Counted from the first letter of the stretch, positions 37,864 to 47,075 are shown. The stretch is 64,000 nucleotides of DNA from Actinoplanes sp. TBRC 11911 (GCF_012933445.1 NZ_JABBNC010000027.1:78984-142983), one strand, 5' to 3'. Notes: generated by a model not told the origin, from the letters alone. Translations and numbers: made by a program.

Positions 37864-37983
37864 GCAAACTCCTCGACTGGTACGGACCATCGACCGGGAC
37901 GTACCTCCAGCCCCGTCCGACGCAGATTAGGCTGGCGGCGCGTGCTCCACTCTCATCGAAATCCTCATGCACGACGCTAGCGA

Positions 37984-38007
37984 CTGGCTACCTGCCCATC
38001 AAGTCAG
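37984..38007 (-). promoter_or_regulatory. CTGACT-type dyad operator with overlapping promoter (site 9)
   Basis: CTGGCTAC-N8-CAAGTCAG. The minus strand reads TTGATG, 17 bases, TAGCGT, about 100 bases from the DJ-1 gene start. It is nearly identical in layout to sites 1 and 14. Confidence 0.65.
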
Positions 38008-38167
38008 ATCCCGAGTGACGATGGACATGACCATCACCGAGACCGTAGGCGTCCCCCCGTACGAATTGGCCTCGACGACCGACGACAGGCACGACGGGCC
38101 GCGGCTTACGGCGGCGCAGGCTGTAGCGGCTCGGGTTCGATGACTGCACTACATTCGATGAACTCGA

Positions 38168-39124
38168 TCAAGACTCGCCCATGATCAACTCAAAGGAACG
38201 GGCGCGCTCCTTGGCGTCGATGATGGGGGTCCACAACATAAGTTCGTCCGCTCCGAACTGGGCTGTCAGCGCCGTTAAGCGCTCGTGGACGACCCGTGGG
38301 CTGCCCTGCACCGCATGCTCGCGCAATCCAGTGACCGCCGCGTTCTCTTGCGCCGTGAACTCGTACGAAGCGGCGCTGGTCATGTCCAGCAGCGGTTGAT
38401 CAGTGTGATTGATGGCCTGCCTGGCCCGGTGGATCTCAATGGGACGGGCCAACGCGTCAGCCTCAGTGTCTGTCTCAGCGCAGATAGCCTGGATCGACAG
38501 CATCACCCGAGGGCTGTCGTTCCATCGCGAGGGCCGGAACGCAGTGCGATAGTACTCCAGCGTCTCTACCGCCTGCTGCGGCCTGATGTGGTAGGCGAAT
38601 GCCATCGGCAGACCGAGGTCGGCAGCCAGCCGGGCACCCGAGGGGCTCGAAGCAAGAATCCACGCTTCCGCCGGGTCCGGCTGTTCACCGATGAGTCGCA
38701 GGATGTCGGCCACGCCACGGTGGTATCCCTCGTCGGTGACCGGCTCAGCGCCCGGACGAAGTGCCCTAGCTGTCGCTTGATCGACTGTACCGGGTCCTTT
38801 GCCGATACCTAGGTCGATCCGCGTAGGGAAAAACGCGGTCAACGCCGCGAACTGCTCAGCCACCGCCAGTGGCGCATGGTTGACCGCGAGCACACCGCCG
38901 GAGCCCACCCGGATCGACGAGGTTGCCGACGCCACCCGGGCAATGCTCACAGCCGGCGGAAAAGGCGGATACGCAAGGGATTTGTGTCGCTCTGCGTACC
39001 AGATTCGCTGGTAACCCAGACGCTCGACGGTTTGCGCGACATCGATGATTCCGCGTACGTCGACCGTCGGATGCGCGGTGACGAACGCAGGGATCTCCAA
39101 TACGGACAGGGGAGTAACAGACAT
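38168..39124 (-). CDS. LLM-class flavin-dependent oxidoreductase (copy 2)
   Basis: The product is 318 residues and closely matches the copy at 10439: SVLEIPAFV, IWYAERHKSLAYPPFP, SIRVGSGGVLAVNHAPLAVA and RIDLGIGKGPGT. It is an FMN- or F420-using oxidoreductase of unknown substrate. The ATG at 39124 lies seven bases downstream of TATAGT inside the perfect dyad of site 10, so the transcript is probably leaderless, although an AGGAG also touches the start. Confidence 0.88.
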   Translation of the reverse strand: MSVTPLSVLEIPAFVTAHPTVDVRGIIDVAQTVERLGYQRIWYAERHKSLAYPPFPPAVSIARVASATSSIRVGSGGVLAVNHAPLAVAEQFAALTAFFPTRIDLGIGKGPGTVDQATARALRPGAEPVTDEGYHRGVADILRLIGEQPDPAEAWILASSPSGARLAADLGLPMAFAYHIRPQQAVETLEYYRTAFRPSRWNDSPRVMLSIQAICAETDTEADALARPIEIHRARQAINHTDQPLLDMTSAASYEFTAQENAAVTGLREHAVQGSPRVVHERLTALTAQFGADELMLWTPIIDAKERARSFELIMGES

Positions 39125-39128
39125 GCTC

Positions 39129-39152
39129 CTGACTATACTATTAGATAGTCAG
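39129..39152 (-). promoter_or_regulatory. Perfect CTGACTAT-N8-ATAGTCAG dyad operator (site 10)
   Basis: The palindrome extends outward to 15-base arms including CATGCTC, so the start codon of the LLM gene is itself part of the dyad (39122-39159). TATAGT in the centre gives a -10 seven bases from ATG. This is the best-conserved site in the window. Confidence 0.75.
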
Positions 39153-39297
39153 GAGCATGAGGCCCTCCGCCTCTATCGAGTCCGACATCACACCAGCACG
39201 ACGCCGCCGCGCGCCAAGCATTACGCCGAGGTGAGTGGCGTTGCCGCCGTCGAACTCGAGCGGCACGGCGAGATCGACGGCATCGACGGAACGTTCG

Positions 39298-40701
39298 CTA
39301 CGCGGGATTGATGTTGAAGTTGACGCGAAAGATGTTGTCCGGGTCGTAGGTTCGCTTGACCGCGACAAGTCGGTCCCATGTATCACTTTCATAGGCTCGC
39401 CGGACACCTTCAGCATTGGCGTCGGCTGCAGAGAGGTAGTTGACGTTCTGGCGCCCGGTGCTCCACGGGGCGAGTCGCTGGATCAATTCGTCGAGGTGCA
39501 GATTCAGAGCGGCCATCTCGTCCGGTGAGGCAAGGCCGAGAGTATGCAACGCGAAGCCCGCGTCGCGGGCGCCGACGGCACTGGGATGAAACGCGGGAAG
39601 CGTGAGTGCTCCGCCGAGATGAAGCAGTTCGGTCAGAACCACAGGGCTATCCGCAGCAGGGCCGGCGAGCTGGACCAGGGCCTCGACTGCCCCAGCCGGC
39701 AGATCGCGCAACAGCAGGGATCGATCATGAAAAGGCAGCGGGTCGACGGGTTCGTTGTAGATCGAGTAGATCTCCGCGAATGGCATTTCCGCCACGGTGT
39801 CCAAGAGCCGAGGTCCGATGGCCCGAAGCGGTTCGATCAGGCGCTCGCCCTCACGGGTGCCACCTAGATAGGCAACACGGACCTGCGCGATGAGCTTGCC
39901 CCGCAACAGCTCGGGAAAAGGCGGGAAGGGAGGCACCCGCAACAGCCCAACGGACGAAGTCATCGCGTCAGGTTGGTCTGTAGTCCACCGGCTCCAGGTG
40001 CCAACCACCTCGGCGATGCAGTCGCCAGGGAAAACCAGGACACCGCCATACAGACGGACGACTGGGACGAGGCCAACCTCGATAGCCGTCACCACCCCGA
40101 AGTTGCCTTTGCCGCCGCGCACCGCCCAGAACAACTCGGGTTCGGTGTCGGGGGTGACATGCCGAAGGACGCCATCCGCGGTGACGAGGTCGAAGGTGAG
40201 GACCCGATCGGAGGCGAAGCCGTAGGCGCGGCTCAGCGGTCCAAGGCCGCCGCCGAGGGTATAACCGGCCACCGTGACGCCGCCCGCGCTGCCGGTCAAC
40301 GGTGCCAGCAAAAACGGCGCTGTCTCCTCGACGAGGCGATGCATCCGGACTCCCGCACCGACGCGGGCGCTGCCAGCCCACGCATCGACAGTAACGCTGT
40401 CCATCCGTCGTGTATTGATCAATAGAGCGCCTTCGGCAGGCACCATGCTGCCGTGACCACTGCCCAGGACAGCGACCGGCATTGACTTCCTTGCCGCGAA
40501 TCGCACTGCTGCCTGGACGTCGCGCTCAGTCGTCGCTCCGACGACCACTGCTGGACGTAACGGTACGGACAGGTTATAGCCGGCGCACTCACTCTCATAG
40601 CCTTCGTCACCTGGCTGCAGGACCGGCCCGGCGATCTCGCTCACCAGGTCACGGATGGTGCTGCTGCCGTGAAGATCCTCATCGCCTGCAAAAGTACTCA
40701 T
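39298..40701 (-). CDS. FAD-linked oxidase, berberine-bridge type (copy 2)
   Basis: The product is 467 residues and parallels the gene at 25131. It has the FAD loop VLGSGHGSMVPAEG with the His carrier, VTVAGYTLGGGLGPLSRAYG, AVRGGKGNFGVVTAIEV, and the BBE end YESDTWDRLVAVKRTYDPDNIFRVNFNINPA. ATG at 40701 has AAGG seven bases upstream. It follows the LLM gene's promoter by about 150 bases on the same strand but has its own upstream region. An FAD oxidase and an LLM oxidoreductase also occur near each other in the decayed copy region at 25-32 kb. Confidence 0.9.
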   Translation of the reverse strand: MSTFAGDEDLHGSSTIRDLVSEIAGPVLQPGDEGYESECAGYNLSVPLRPAVVVGATTERDVQAAVRFAARKSMPVAVLGSGHGSMVPAEGALLINTRRMDSVTVDAWAGSARVGAGVRMHRLVEETAPFLLAPLTGSAGGVTVAGYTLGGGLGPLSRAYGFASDRVLTFDLVTADGVLRHVTPDTEPELFWAVRGGKGNFGVVTAIEVGLVPVVRLYGGVLVFPGDCIAEVVGTWSRWTTDQPDAMTSSVGLLRVPPFPPFPELLRGKLIAQVRVAYLGGTREGERLIEPLRAIGPRLLDTVAEMPFAEIYSIYNEPVDPLPFHDRSLLLRDLPAGAVEALVQLAGPAADSPVVLTELLHLGGALTLPAFHPSAVGARDAGFALHTLGLASPDEMAALNLHLDELIQRLAPWSTGRQNVNYLSAADANAEGVRRAYESDTWDRLVAVKRTYDPDNIFRVNFNINPA

Positions 40702-40869
40702 CTCGACGCCTTAACTAGACTCCATAGCTGGCTTGCCCGGACGGATGCCCGCCAGCGAGATCTGCTTCGTTGCGATTGCGTGGCCGCTTCGGGCAATCAC
40801 CGCCCGGCAACACCGAGGAGCCAAGCGATCCGCGATCGGCGGACACGGCGGGAAATCCGTCCCTACGTG

Positions 40870-41292
40870 TCAGCTCCATTCCGCGGCCACGGCCATCAGT
40901 TTTAATCGTTCCGCACCGGCGTGGATGGCGGGAACAGTGCGTCGGGTCAACGTGAGCGTTGCGCTGGTCTCTTGCGGTCCGATATCGCCGATCTCGTCGT
41001 GGGCGGCGACGGTGTCGCCGCCCACGACGACGAGTTGCTGAGCATCGCTGGACAAGATGGGCGGTGCCTGCGGGGCGACCCGCCGGCCAGTCGGCACCGG
41101 CGATCCCCATGAGACGATCACGTCACGAGCGTGTAGGTCGGGCGAACAGTTCTTCACCCGTAGCCTGACGTAGGCCGAGTCAGTCGACAGTGCCGTGCGC
41201 GCGAGGTAGTCGTCAGTAACCTCGGCATCGTCAACAGGGTGCCAGAAAGCCAGGTAGTCGGGCAGGTCGTAGAAGGTGACTGCCGTGGCCAA
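40870..41292 (-). CDS. Hypothetical protein, immunoglobulin-like beta composition
   Basis: The product is 140 residues. TTG at 41292 (ATG-like position MATAVTF) is preceded by GAGGAGG. The sequence begins DLPDYLAFWHPVDDAEVTDDYL and later has YVRLRVKNCSPDLHARDVIVSWG with PTGRRVAP. It suggests a short beta-sandwich-like domain; I do not recognise the family. It is divergent from the SDR at 41567, with two TTTTTA dyads between. Confidence 0.6.
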   Translation of the reverse strand: MATAVTFYDLPDYLAFWHPVDDAEVTDDYLARTALSTDSAYVRLRVKNCSPDLHARDVIVSWGSPVPTGRRVAPQAPPILSSDAQQLVVVGGDTVAAHDEIGDIGPQETSATLTLTRRTVPAIHAGAERLKLMAVAAEWS

Positions 41293-41372
41293 GGTGGAAC
41301 CTCCTCATGTATCGCCGCGGGCTTCGGCGGTTCGCGACGGCATGTGTCCACATCTACCGCCCTACCGGGTAT

Positions 41373-41500
41373 TTTTTACCGCCGACTAAAAATCTAGGGT
41401 CACGACGATCGCGCGTCAAGCGGATGCCTTTTGCGCCACAGTCATGTGCTGCGTTGACATTCAGGACGGTCCGCACTAGTTTTTTAGCGTACGGTAAAGA
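41373..41500. promoter_or_regulatory. Two TTTTTA-N8-TAAAAA dyads in a divergent promoter (sites B and C)
   Basis: Site B is TTTTTA-N8-TAAAAA (41373-41392); site C is TTTTTA-N8-TAAAGA (41481-41500). They lie between the hypothetical gene and the SDR. Site A at 31.2 kb has the same plan. The TetR gene downstream of the SDR is the nearest regulator. Confidence 0.55.
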
Positions 41501-41566
41501 ACGCAGGCGAGTCGTGCACCTGCCCGACCCACACGTCCCATCACGATCCGTGAGCGAGGAACAGTA

Positions 41567-42322
41567 ATGAACAAACCGTTTACAGGGAAGGTCGCCCTAG
41601 TGACTGGCGGTTCGCGAGGCTTAGGGGCGGCCACCGTCAAGATGCTCGCCGAGCAAGGCGCCGACGTGGCGTTCACCTATCACAGCTCGAGTGAGCTCGC
41701 AGAAACAGTCGTCGAGGAGGTGCACTCCAAAGGCGGCAAAGCTGTCGCGTTTCGCTCCGATCAGGCCGACACCGGCCGCGCAGCAGCGTTGGTCGGCGAG
41801 GTAGTGGCAGAATTCGGGGGGTTAGACATCCTCGTAAACAATGCGGCGATCTCGGTCGAGCAGGGACGCACGGTGGACGATCCCGACGCGGACACCGCCG
41901 CGCAGGATCGGATGCATGCAACGAACTACCTCGGTGTGATCGCCCTCATCCGAGCCGCCTCCAAGGTCATGCGCGACAACGGGCGCATCGTCTCGATCAG
42001 TTCAGGGCTTGGCACGTTGGTCGGTCTGCCAGGTCTGGCCGACTACTCTGCGAGTAAGTCCGGGATCGAGCGATACACCGCCGGCGCGGCGCGGGACCTC
42101 GGGCCTCGCGGTATCACAGCCAACGTCGTGCAAGCGGGGCTGATGGAGAGCCCGACGATGAAGCCGCCGCCTGAGGTCCTCGAGGCCCTGGTGAGTTCGT
42201 TATCGCTGAAGCGTATCGCCGACCCCGACGAGATCGCGGCGGCAATCGTCTTCCTGGCCAGCCCTGCTGCGTCATACATCACCGGGGCGAAACTGGACGC
42301 CAACGGCGGATACAACGCCTGA
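41567..42322 (+). CDS. SDR-family 3-oxoacyl-ACP reductase-like protein
   Basis: The product is 251 residues. NAD(P) motif TGGSRGLGA is at 14-22, NNAA near residue 89, Ser in VSISSGLG, and the catalytic pair Tyr-x3-Lys in YSASKSGIERY. It ends GAKLDANGGYNA, the FabG/SDR C-terminus. It reduces or oxidises an unknown ketone or alcohol. GAGGAAC lies seven bases before ATG. Two TTTTTA dyads precede it and a TetR gene follows. Confidence 0.9.
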   Translation: MNKPFTGKVALVTGGSRGLGAATVKMLAEQGADVAFTYHSSSELAETVVEEVHSKGGKAVAFRSDQADTGRAAALVGEVVAEFGGLDILVNNAAISVEQGRTVDDPDADTAAQDRMHATNYLGVIALIRAASKVMRDNGRIVSISSGLGTLVGLPGLADYSASKSGIERYTAGAARDLGPRGITANVVQAGLMESPTMKPPPEVLEALVSSLSLKRIADPDEIAAAIVFLASPAASYITGAKLDANGGYNA

Positions 42323-42570
42323 GAGGCGGCATACAGAACGGCCGAAGAGAGCGGGTTGACGAGTCCGTCAGCCCGTCTCTTGCCATCGTATTTACCGAAC
42401 GGCTTGGCGAGTCCCGTCGGTTGCCACCGGGTCCCCTGCCCTCCCCCGCCTCTACTGCTACGAAGGGCTTGACACAACGCTGACAGCTTGCAGGGCCTGC
42501 GCCCCGGTGGTGGTTGCCGTCGCGGTATTTTAGTGACCGGGACAATGATTGGCGTGAACTGGAGGCGACG

Positions 42571-43173
42571 ATGGCTGGTGGACGGCCGCGCTCGTTCGAC
42601 CGTGATGCGGCTCTCGACCGAGCCCTGGAGGTCTTCTGGCGCCAAGGCTACGAGGGCACGGGGATCTCCGACCTGACCAAGGCGATGGGCATCAACAACG
42701 CCCCCAGCCTCTACCACGCCTTCGGGAACAAGGAACAACTCTTCCACCAGGTGCTCGACCGCTACACCGACGGCCCGGCCCGTTACATCCGTGAGGCGAT
42801 GGCCCGCCCCACAGCACGCGACGCGGTCGAGGCGCTGCTGCATGGCGCCGCCGACGCGACAACCGATCCCGAACACCCTCGGGGGTGTATCACCGTGCAG
42901 GGCGCGCTGCCATTCTCGCCGGGTGCGCAGGCGGCGCACGACGAGCTGACCGCTCGTCGGGCGGCCGGAGAGGCGGCGCTTCGTAAGCGGCTACGGCGCG
43001 CCCGCAAAGACGGCGAGATTCCGGCCAGTGCCGACCCTGATCGGCTGGCACGTTACTTCACCACCATTTACCAGGGCATCGCGGTCCAGGCTGCCGGTGG
43101 GGCAACCCGGAAGCAGCTGCACCAGATCGTGGACACGGCCATGGCAGTCTGGCCCCGACAAGATGACGCCTGA
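42571..43173 (+). CDS. TetR-family transcriptional regulator
   Basis: The product is 200 residues from ATG 42571 (GGAGG upstream). The HTH reads FDRDAALDRALEVFWRQGYEGTGISDLTKAMGINNAPSLYHAFGNKE. The C-terminal part DPEHPRGCITVQGALPFSPG matches the TetR_C_34/QacR-like subgroup. It is likely the regulator of the preceding SDR. A partial TATTTTAGTGACCGG element lies before it. It is convergent with the DUF4331 gene, with 7 bases between. Confidence 0.88.
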   Translation: MAGGRPRSFDRDAALDRALEVFWRQGYEGTGISDLTKAMGINNAPSLYHAFGNKEQLFHQVLDRYTDGPARYIREAMARPTARDAVEALLHGAADATTDPEHPRGCITVQGALPFSPGAQAAHDELTARRAAGEAALRKRLRRARKDGEIPASADPDRLARYFTTIYQGIAVQAAGGATRKQLHQIVDTAMAVWPRQDDA

Positions 43174-43180
43174 CCGGACG

Positions 43181-44161
43181 TCACGACGGTTCGCGAAAAT
43201 AAGGGAAGGCTGCGGTCATCGTGGAGTTGTCCAACCCGATCAGCACAGGAGTGTTGGTCGCCATCGAGAACATCACGTTTGGCGCGTTGTCGATCAGCGA
43301 CCGTCCGTTGATCTCCAAGAATCCGTAGACCGCCTGGGTACCCAGCGTGTAGGGCAGCACATCCGGGAGAAACCTGGCGGCGAAAGCTGCGCCGTATGCC
43401 TGCGGATCAAGCACATTGCCGTACGCGGCGACGAGAGCAGCGATCGCGCTGGCGAGTTGTTTGCCGTAGTTGACGGTGTCGTCGGCCGGAGGCGTGTGGT
43501 TCAGCTCCTCGCCCCACTGCTCGTCAAACTCGGCGAAGAGCGGATGGATCATCGGGAAACCGACTCGCTTGACCGGCTGCCATCCGTCAACGCCCGTGAC
43601 CAGACTGGTCAGCGCCCAGACGGTGAACCGCTGATCATCCGCGAGCATCGGCTGGAGTTCATCGTCCGGAACCTCCAAGACGATGGTATATACGCTCTGC
43701 CTGGCGAACGGTCGTTCTGCCGCGGAGAGGTCCCCCGTGTCGATCCAGGACGGATCCCCGGCGCGTCCGGTCCATACCCGTGTGCCAGAGGGCGCTGTCA
43801 CAGTCTGGCCGGTGACGCCCTCGAGGATCGTAACGTTCTCGGTTTCAGCGTGCGACAAAGCACTGGCAGTGTCATACAGCGCCTGCAGCGTCAGGGCCTG
43901 CCGTCCAGAATTGTCCAGCTCGCCGAAGGTAAACCGGTAGACCACGTTTTCTCTCGCGTCGCCGTCGGTGTCAAGCCTAAATTCGTACCGTGCTTCTGGG
44001 TGATATCCGGCGGGTGACTGTTTCCCAGTGACATCGGCGAAGAACGAGTGGTTGACGTTCATCACGAAGACTGTTCCTTCTTCGCCGCGAAACACGTACA
44101 GGTCAGCGATATTCAACCGAGTGTCATCGCGAGTCACCGGTGAATCAGGTTCGTACAACAT
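43181..44161 (-). CDS. DUF4331 family protein
   Basis: The product is 326 residues. The family opens with PDSPVTRDDTRLNIADLYVFRGEEG, and later blocks ARYEFRLDTDGDARENVVYRFTF and GFLEINGRSLIDNAPNVMF are clear. DUF4331 proteins are calcium-binding-like or extracellular in some groups, but this one has no signal peptide. Function unknown. The ATG at 44161 has GAGG about ten bases upstream. Dyad site 11 lies about 290 bases upstream, pointing at it. Confidence 0.85.
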   Translation of the reverse strand: MLYEPDSPVTRDDTRLNIADLYVFRGEEGTVFVMNVNHSFFADVTGKQSPAGYHPEARYEFRLDTDGDARENVVYRFTFGELDNSGRQALTLQALYDTASALSHAETENVTILEGVTGQTVTAPSGTRVWTGRAGDPSWIDTGDLSAAERPFARQSVYTIVLEVPDDELQPMLADDQRFTVWALTSLVTGVDGWQPVKRVGFPMIHPLFAEFDEQWGEELNHTPPADDTVNYGKQLASAIAALVAAYGNVLDPQAYGAAFAARFLPDVLPYTLGTQAVYGFLEINGRSLIDNAPNVMFSMATNTPVLIGLDNSTMTAAFPYFREPS

Positions 44162-44475
44162 GAGGGTTCACACCTCGCCTTCCATTGTAAGTCTGCTGCC
44201 CGCAGCTGCCGCCGGCGGCGGCGAGCGCGGGCCGTGTTAGAGCCGCGCCGCGGTCACGTGGCGGGCTACCGCCGAAGCTGCTCATCAGCACCGAACCGTT
44301 CGCCCCTGCCGCCAGACCTCTTCGCCGGAACCCCGCACGCGGGACTAGCGGTCACATCGATGTCGATTTCACGAACTCGTCACCGTCAATCACCACGAGA
44401 TTCCGGCGACGGCGCCCCGGCGCACACAGCACGGGCTGGCATTTTGGTCTTCCTACTCACCACCCTAGTATCTGA

Positions 44476-44832
<357 letters not shown>

Positions 44833-44856
44833 CTGAGTATTATAAGGTATAGTCAG
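44833..44856 (-). promoter_or_regulatory. CTGACT-type dyad operator (site 12)
   Basis: CTGAGTAT-N8-ATAGTCAG; outer bases extend the arms to CATCTG and CAGATG. TATAAT (44839-44844) inside gives a -10 seven bases from the ATG of the doubtful ORF. Confidence 0.6.
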
Positions 44857-45105
44857 ATGCTCGGTGAGCATCGTTCCCCTCCTGGCGTCCTTATCACTTT
44901 TGATCGTGAGTAATGACAAACCGGCGGACGACCCACGGGTTCCACGGTCACTGGGTTTCCAAGCTCTCCTATTGCGCGTCGTCACCAAACTGCCAGGTAG
45001 GAGCAATGCGGTACCAATCATCATAGTTCCATCGTCTCTTTCATCGTCCGTGTGGAGGTCCGGCCTCCGCACGATCAGATGTCGTTGCTGAGAAGGGGTT
45101 TCTGG

Positions 45106-45642
45106 ATGTCGGTGTTGCCCATCCTGAAGGTCGGCGATCCGGTACTACGCCAGGTCGCCGAGCCAGTGACCAATTTCGACGCAGAGCTTCGCCGCCTTGT
45201 AAGAGATTTGAACGCGACACTGAAGGCGTCACGTGGCGCCGGCCTGGCTGCACCACAGCTCGGCGTGGGGCTGCGAGTATTCGCCATCAACCCGCACCTG
45301 CCCGGCAACCGCTTGCGGCTGGACCACTTGGTCAACCCCGGCCTGAAGTTCCCCGACGAGGAGATGCAAGACGGGCTTGAAGGGTGTCTTTCCATCCCGG
45401 GGATCTACCTTGACACCAAGCGCCGGATGAATGTGGCAGCTACGGGCTACACCTCCCACGGCGACCCCGTTCAGATTGTCGGCAAGGGGCTGCTCGCCCG
45501 GTGTATACAACACGAGACCGATCATCTAGACGGCGTGCTGTTCATCGATCGGCAGGATCCAGAGGTTCAAGCGCAGCTGATCGCGACGTTGCGTGAGGCA
45601 GCCTGGTGGGACGCCGACATCCAGGTCAGCCCGCACGGATAA
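45106..45642 (+). CDS. def: Peptide deformylase
   Basis: The product is 178 residues. All three metal and catalytic motifs are present: motif 1 GAGLAAPQLGV, motif 2 EGCLSIPG with the metal Cys, and motif 3 QHETDHLDGVLF with the His-Glu-x-x-His core. It removes the formyl group from nascent proteins using Fe(II). ATG at 45106 has AAGGGG eight bases upstream. It stands alone here, not next to fmt, so it is probably an extra copy; an antibiotic-resistant paralogue is one possible role. Confidence 0.93.
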   Translation: MSVLPILKVGDPVLRQVAEPVTNFDAELRRLVRDLNATLKASRGAGLAAPQLGVGLRVFAINPHLPGNRLRLDHLVNPGLKFPDEEMQDGLEGCLSIPGIYLDTKRRMNVAATGYTSHGDPVQIVGKGLLARCIQHETDHLDGVLFIDRQDPEVQAQLIATLREAAWWDADIQVSPHG

Positions 45643-46400
45643 GCTTCACCAGGCCCTGCCGGCTCGACCGCGAGCGGCCAATGCCGCGTCGCGCCGACCT
45701 GAGACTGCGCAGCCTGATGCTCAGACCCACCAGCCGTACGGGCTGCCGTAGTGTTGATCCGGGGACCCGGAAACCGAAACAGAGCAACCGGATTTCGGGT
45801 CTCCAGCCTCCACGAGCAGCCACCGCCCCGGCGAACGCGCAGTTTCGGCACAGCCGCGGGCCGGCGTCGTATCGTGCGCACCCAGACGTTCCTTTGTTGA
45901 GATTAACGTCATCCTTGGACTCCGTTTGGGACGCCTTGTCGTCGCTGCTCATCTTGGCGTCCCCCAGAGAGGAATTCGCTGCACGGTAACGTCGATGGGC
46001 TTGTACGCCGGCGCACACAGCAACGAGAAATGCCACGGTCGAGTTCGAGCTTGCATCGGCTGCTCCTATCTCGCTGGTTCACCATTATGATCTGCGACAT
46101 CGCCTCCAGTTGTCGACAATCGACGCTCATCTTCGGTCTTCGACATCGAAACAGAGTCCGCGGCGATCGGTTCGTCTTGCATGTTCGCTGCCACATGCCG
46201 GCCGTCACTATCGCAATCAGGTCTGTTGTGGCGTGATGAGAGAGCATCGCCTTGAGGCCGCCCGAGCCCAGATACCGAGATTGCGACCTCTATCTCAGAA
46301 AGAAGCAGAACTAGCCACGCTCATGTGCGTCTGAGTTGTCATGGGCATGATCAAATCCCGGCCCGCCGTAGATGGGGTTCGACTCACGCAAGGAGTAGTC
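45643..46400. other. Intergenic stretch without a recognisable gene
   Basis: Several medium-length frames overlap on both strands but lack ribosome sites and family motifs. Immediately before 46401 lies the leader of the chorismate mutase, with AAGGAG. Confidence 0.35.
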
Positions 46401-47042
46401 ATGAAAATCAGGAAGTTCAGCGTAGGTGTCCTCGTGGTGGCCTCGGCCGCCGCAGGCGCTGCGCTCATAGGCACCGTTCCTGCGATGGCCGCACCGGCGG
46501 ACCACAGTCAGGCGATATCAACAACACCGAGTCACTCAGCGTCGGTTGGGCCTTTGGGAACTCTCACGAACCTCGTCGTCAAGCGTTTGTTTATCAGCGA
46601 TGACGTCGCGGCCGCGAAGTTTGGCACCAGCTCTCCCATCGACGACCCGGTGCGCGAACAACAGGAACTCGATGAGGTCAGTCAGCGAGCCACCGAAATG
46701 GGCTTGGACCCGACGGCAACCGTCGCATTCTTTAAGGACCAGATCAGTGCCAGCAAGGTCGTCCAGAAGGGTGATTTCGCGCGGTGGACGGCGCACCCTG
46801 AAGAGGCGCCGACGACCCGGCCCGATCTCGGCCAGATCCGCATCGAGCTCGACCAGCTCACCACCCAGCTGCTCGACGAGCTGAAGACGACGGCACACCT
46901 GCGTGCAGAGCCTCTGGCCTGCTCGATCAGTCTGGCAATCGCGGCGCAGACCGCAACAGTGCTGGGACATCTCGACACTCTTCACCGGCAAGCGCTCGAC
47001 GTCGCGACCCACGACGTCTGCGAGACCCCTCGCCACGTGTGA
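46401..47042 (+). CDS. Secreted chorismate mutase (AroQ gamma)
   Basis: The product is 213 residues with a signal peptide cleaved near AMAAPA (about residue 30). The exported AroQ fold shows RLFISDDVAAAKF, DPVREQQELDEVSQRATE, PTATVAFFKDQISASKVVQ and a late IELDQLTTQLLDEL helix, with two Cys near the end that may pair. It converts chorismate to prephenate outside the cytoplasm; its role outside pathogens is unclear. ATG at 46401 has AAGGAG six to eleven bases upstream. Confidence 0.9.
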   Translation: MKIRKFSVGVLVVASAAAGAALIGTVPAMAAPADHSQAISTTPSHSASVGPLGTLTNLVVKRLFISDDVAAAKFGTSSPIDDPVREQQELDEVSQRATEMGLDPTATVAFFKDQISASKVVQKGDFARWTAHPEEAPTTRPDLGQIRIELDQLTTQLLDELKTTAHLRAEPLACSISLAIAAQTATVLGHLDTLHRQALDVATHDVCETPRHV

Positions 47043-47058
47043 GCCGCCCGGCTGTGGT

Positions 47059-47075
47059 CGGAGGCATCGCCTCCG
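47059..47075 (+). terminator. Short hairpin after the chorismate mutase
   Basis: CGGAGGC-ATC-GCCTCCG, 17 bases after the stop. There is no T-run. Small but well placed. Confidence 0.45.

Noticed and set aside
38110..38150. GGTTCGATGAC as a tRNA T-loop
   Set aside because: No acceptor stem or anticodon arm can be folded around it.
42043..42939. 298-residue minus-strand open frame
   Set aside because: It lies opposite both an SDR and a TetR gene with clear motifs and has no resemblance to any family.
43181..44161. DUF4331 protein as an operon member of the TetR/SDR pair
   Set aside because: It is on the opposite strand with its own dyad promoter; only the stops are adjacent.
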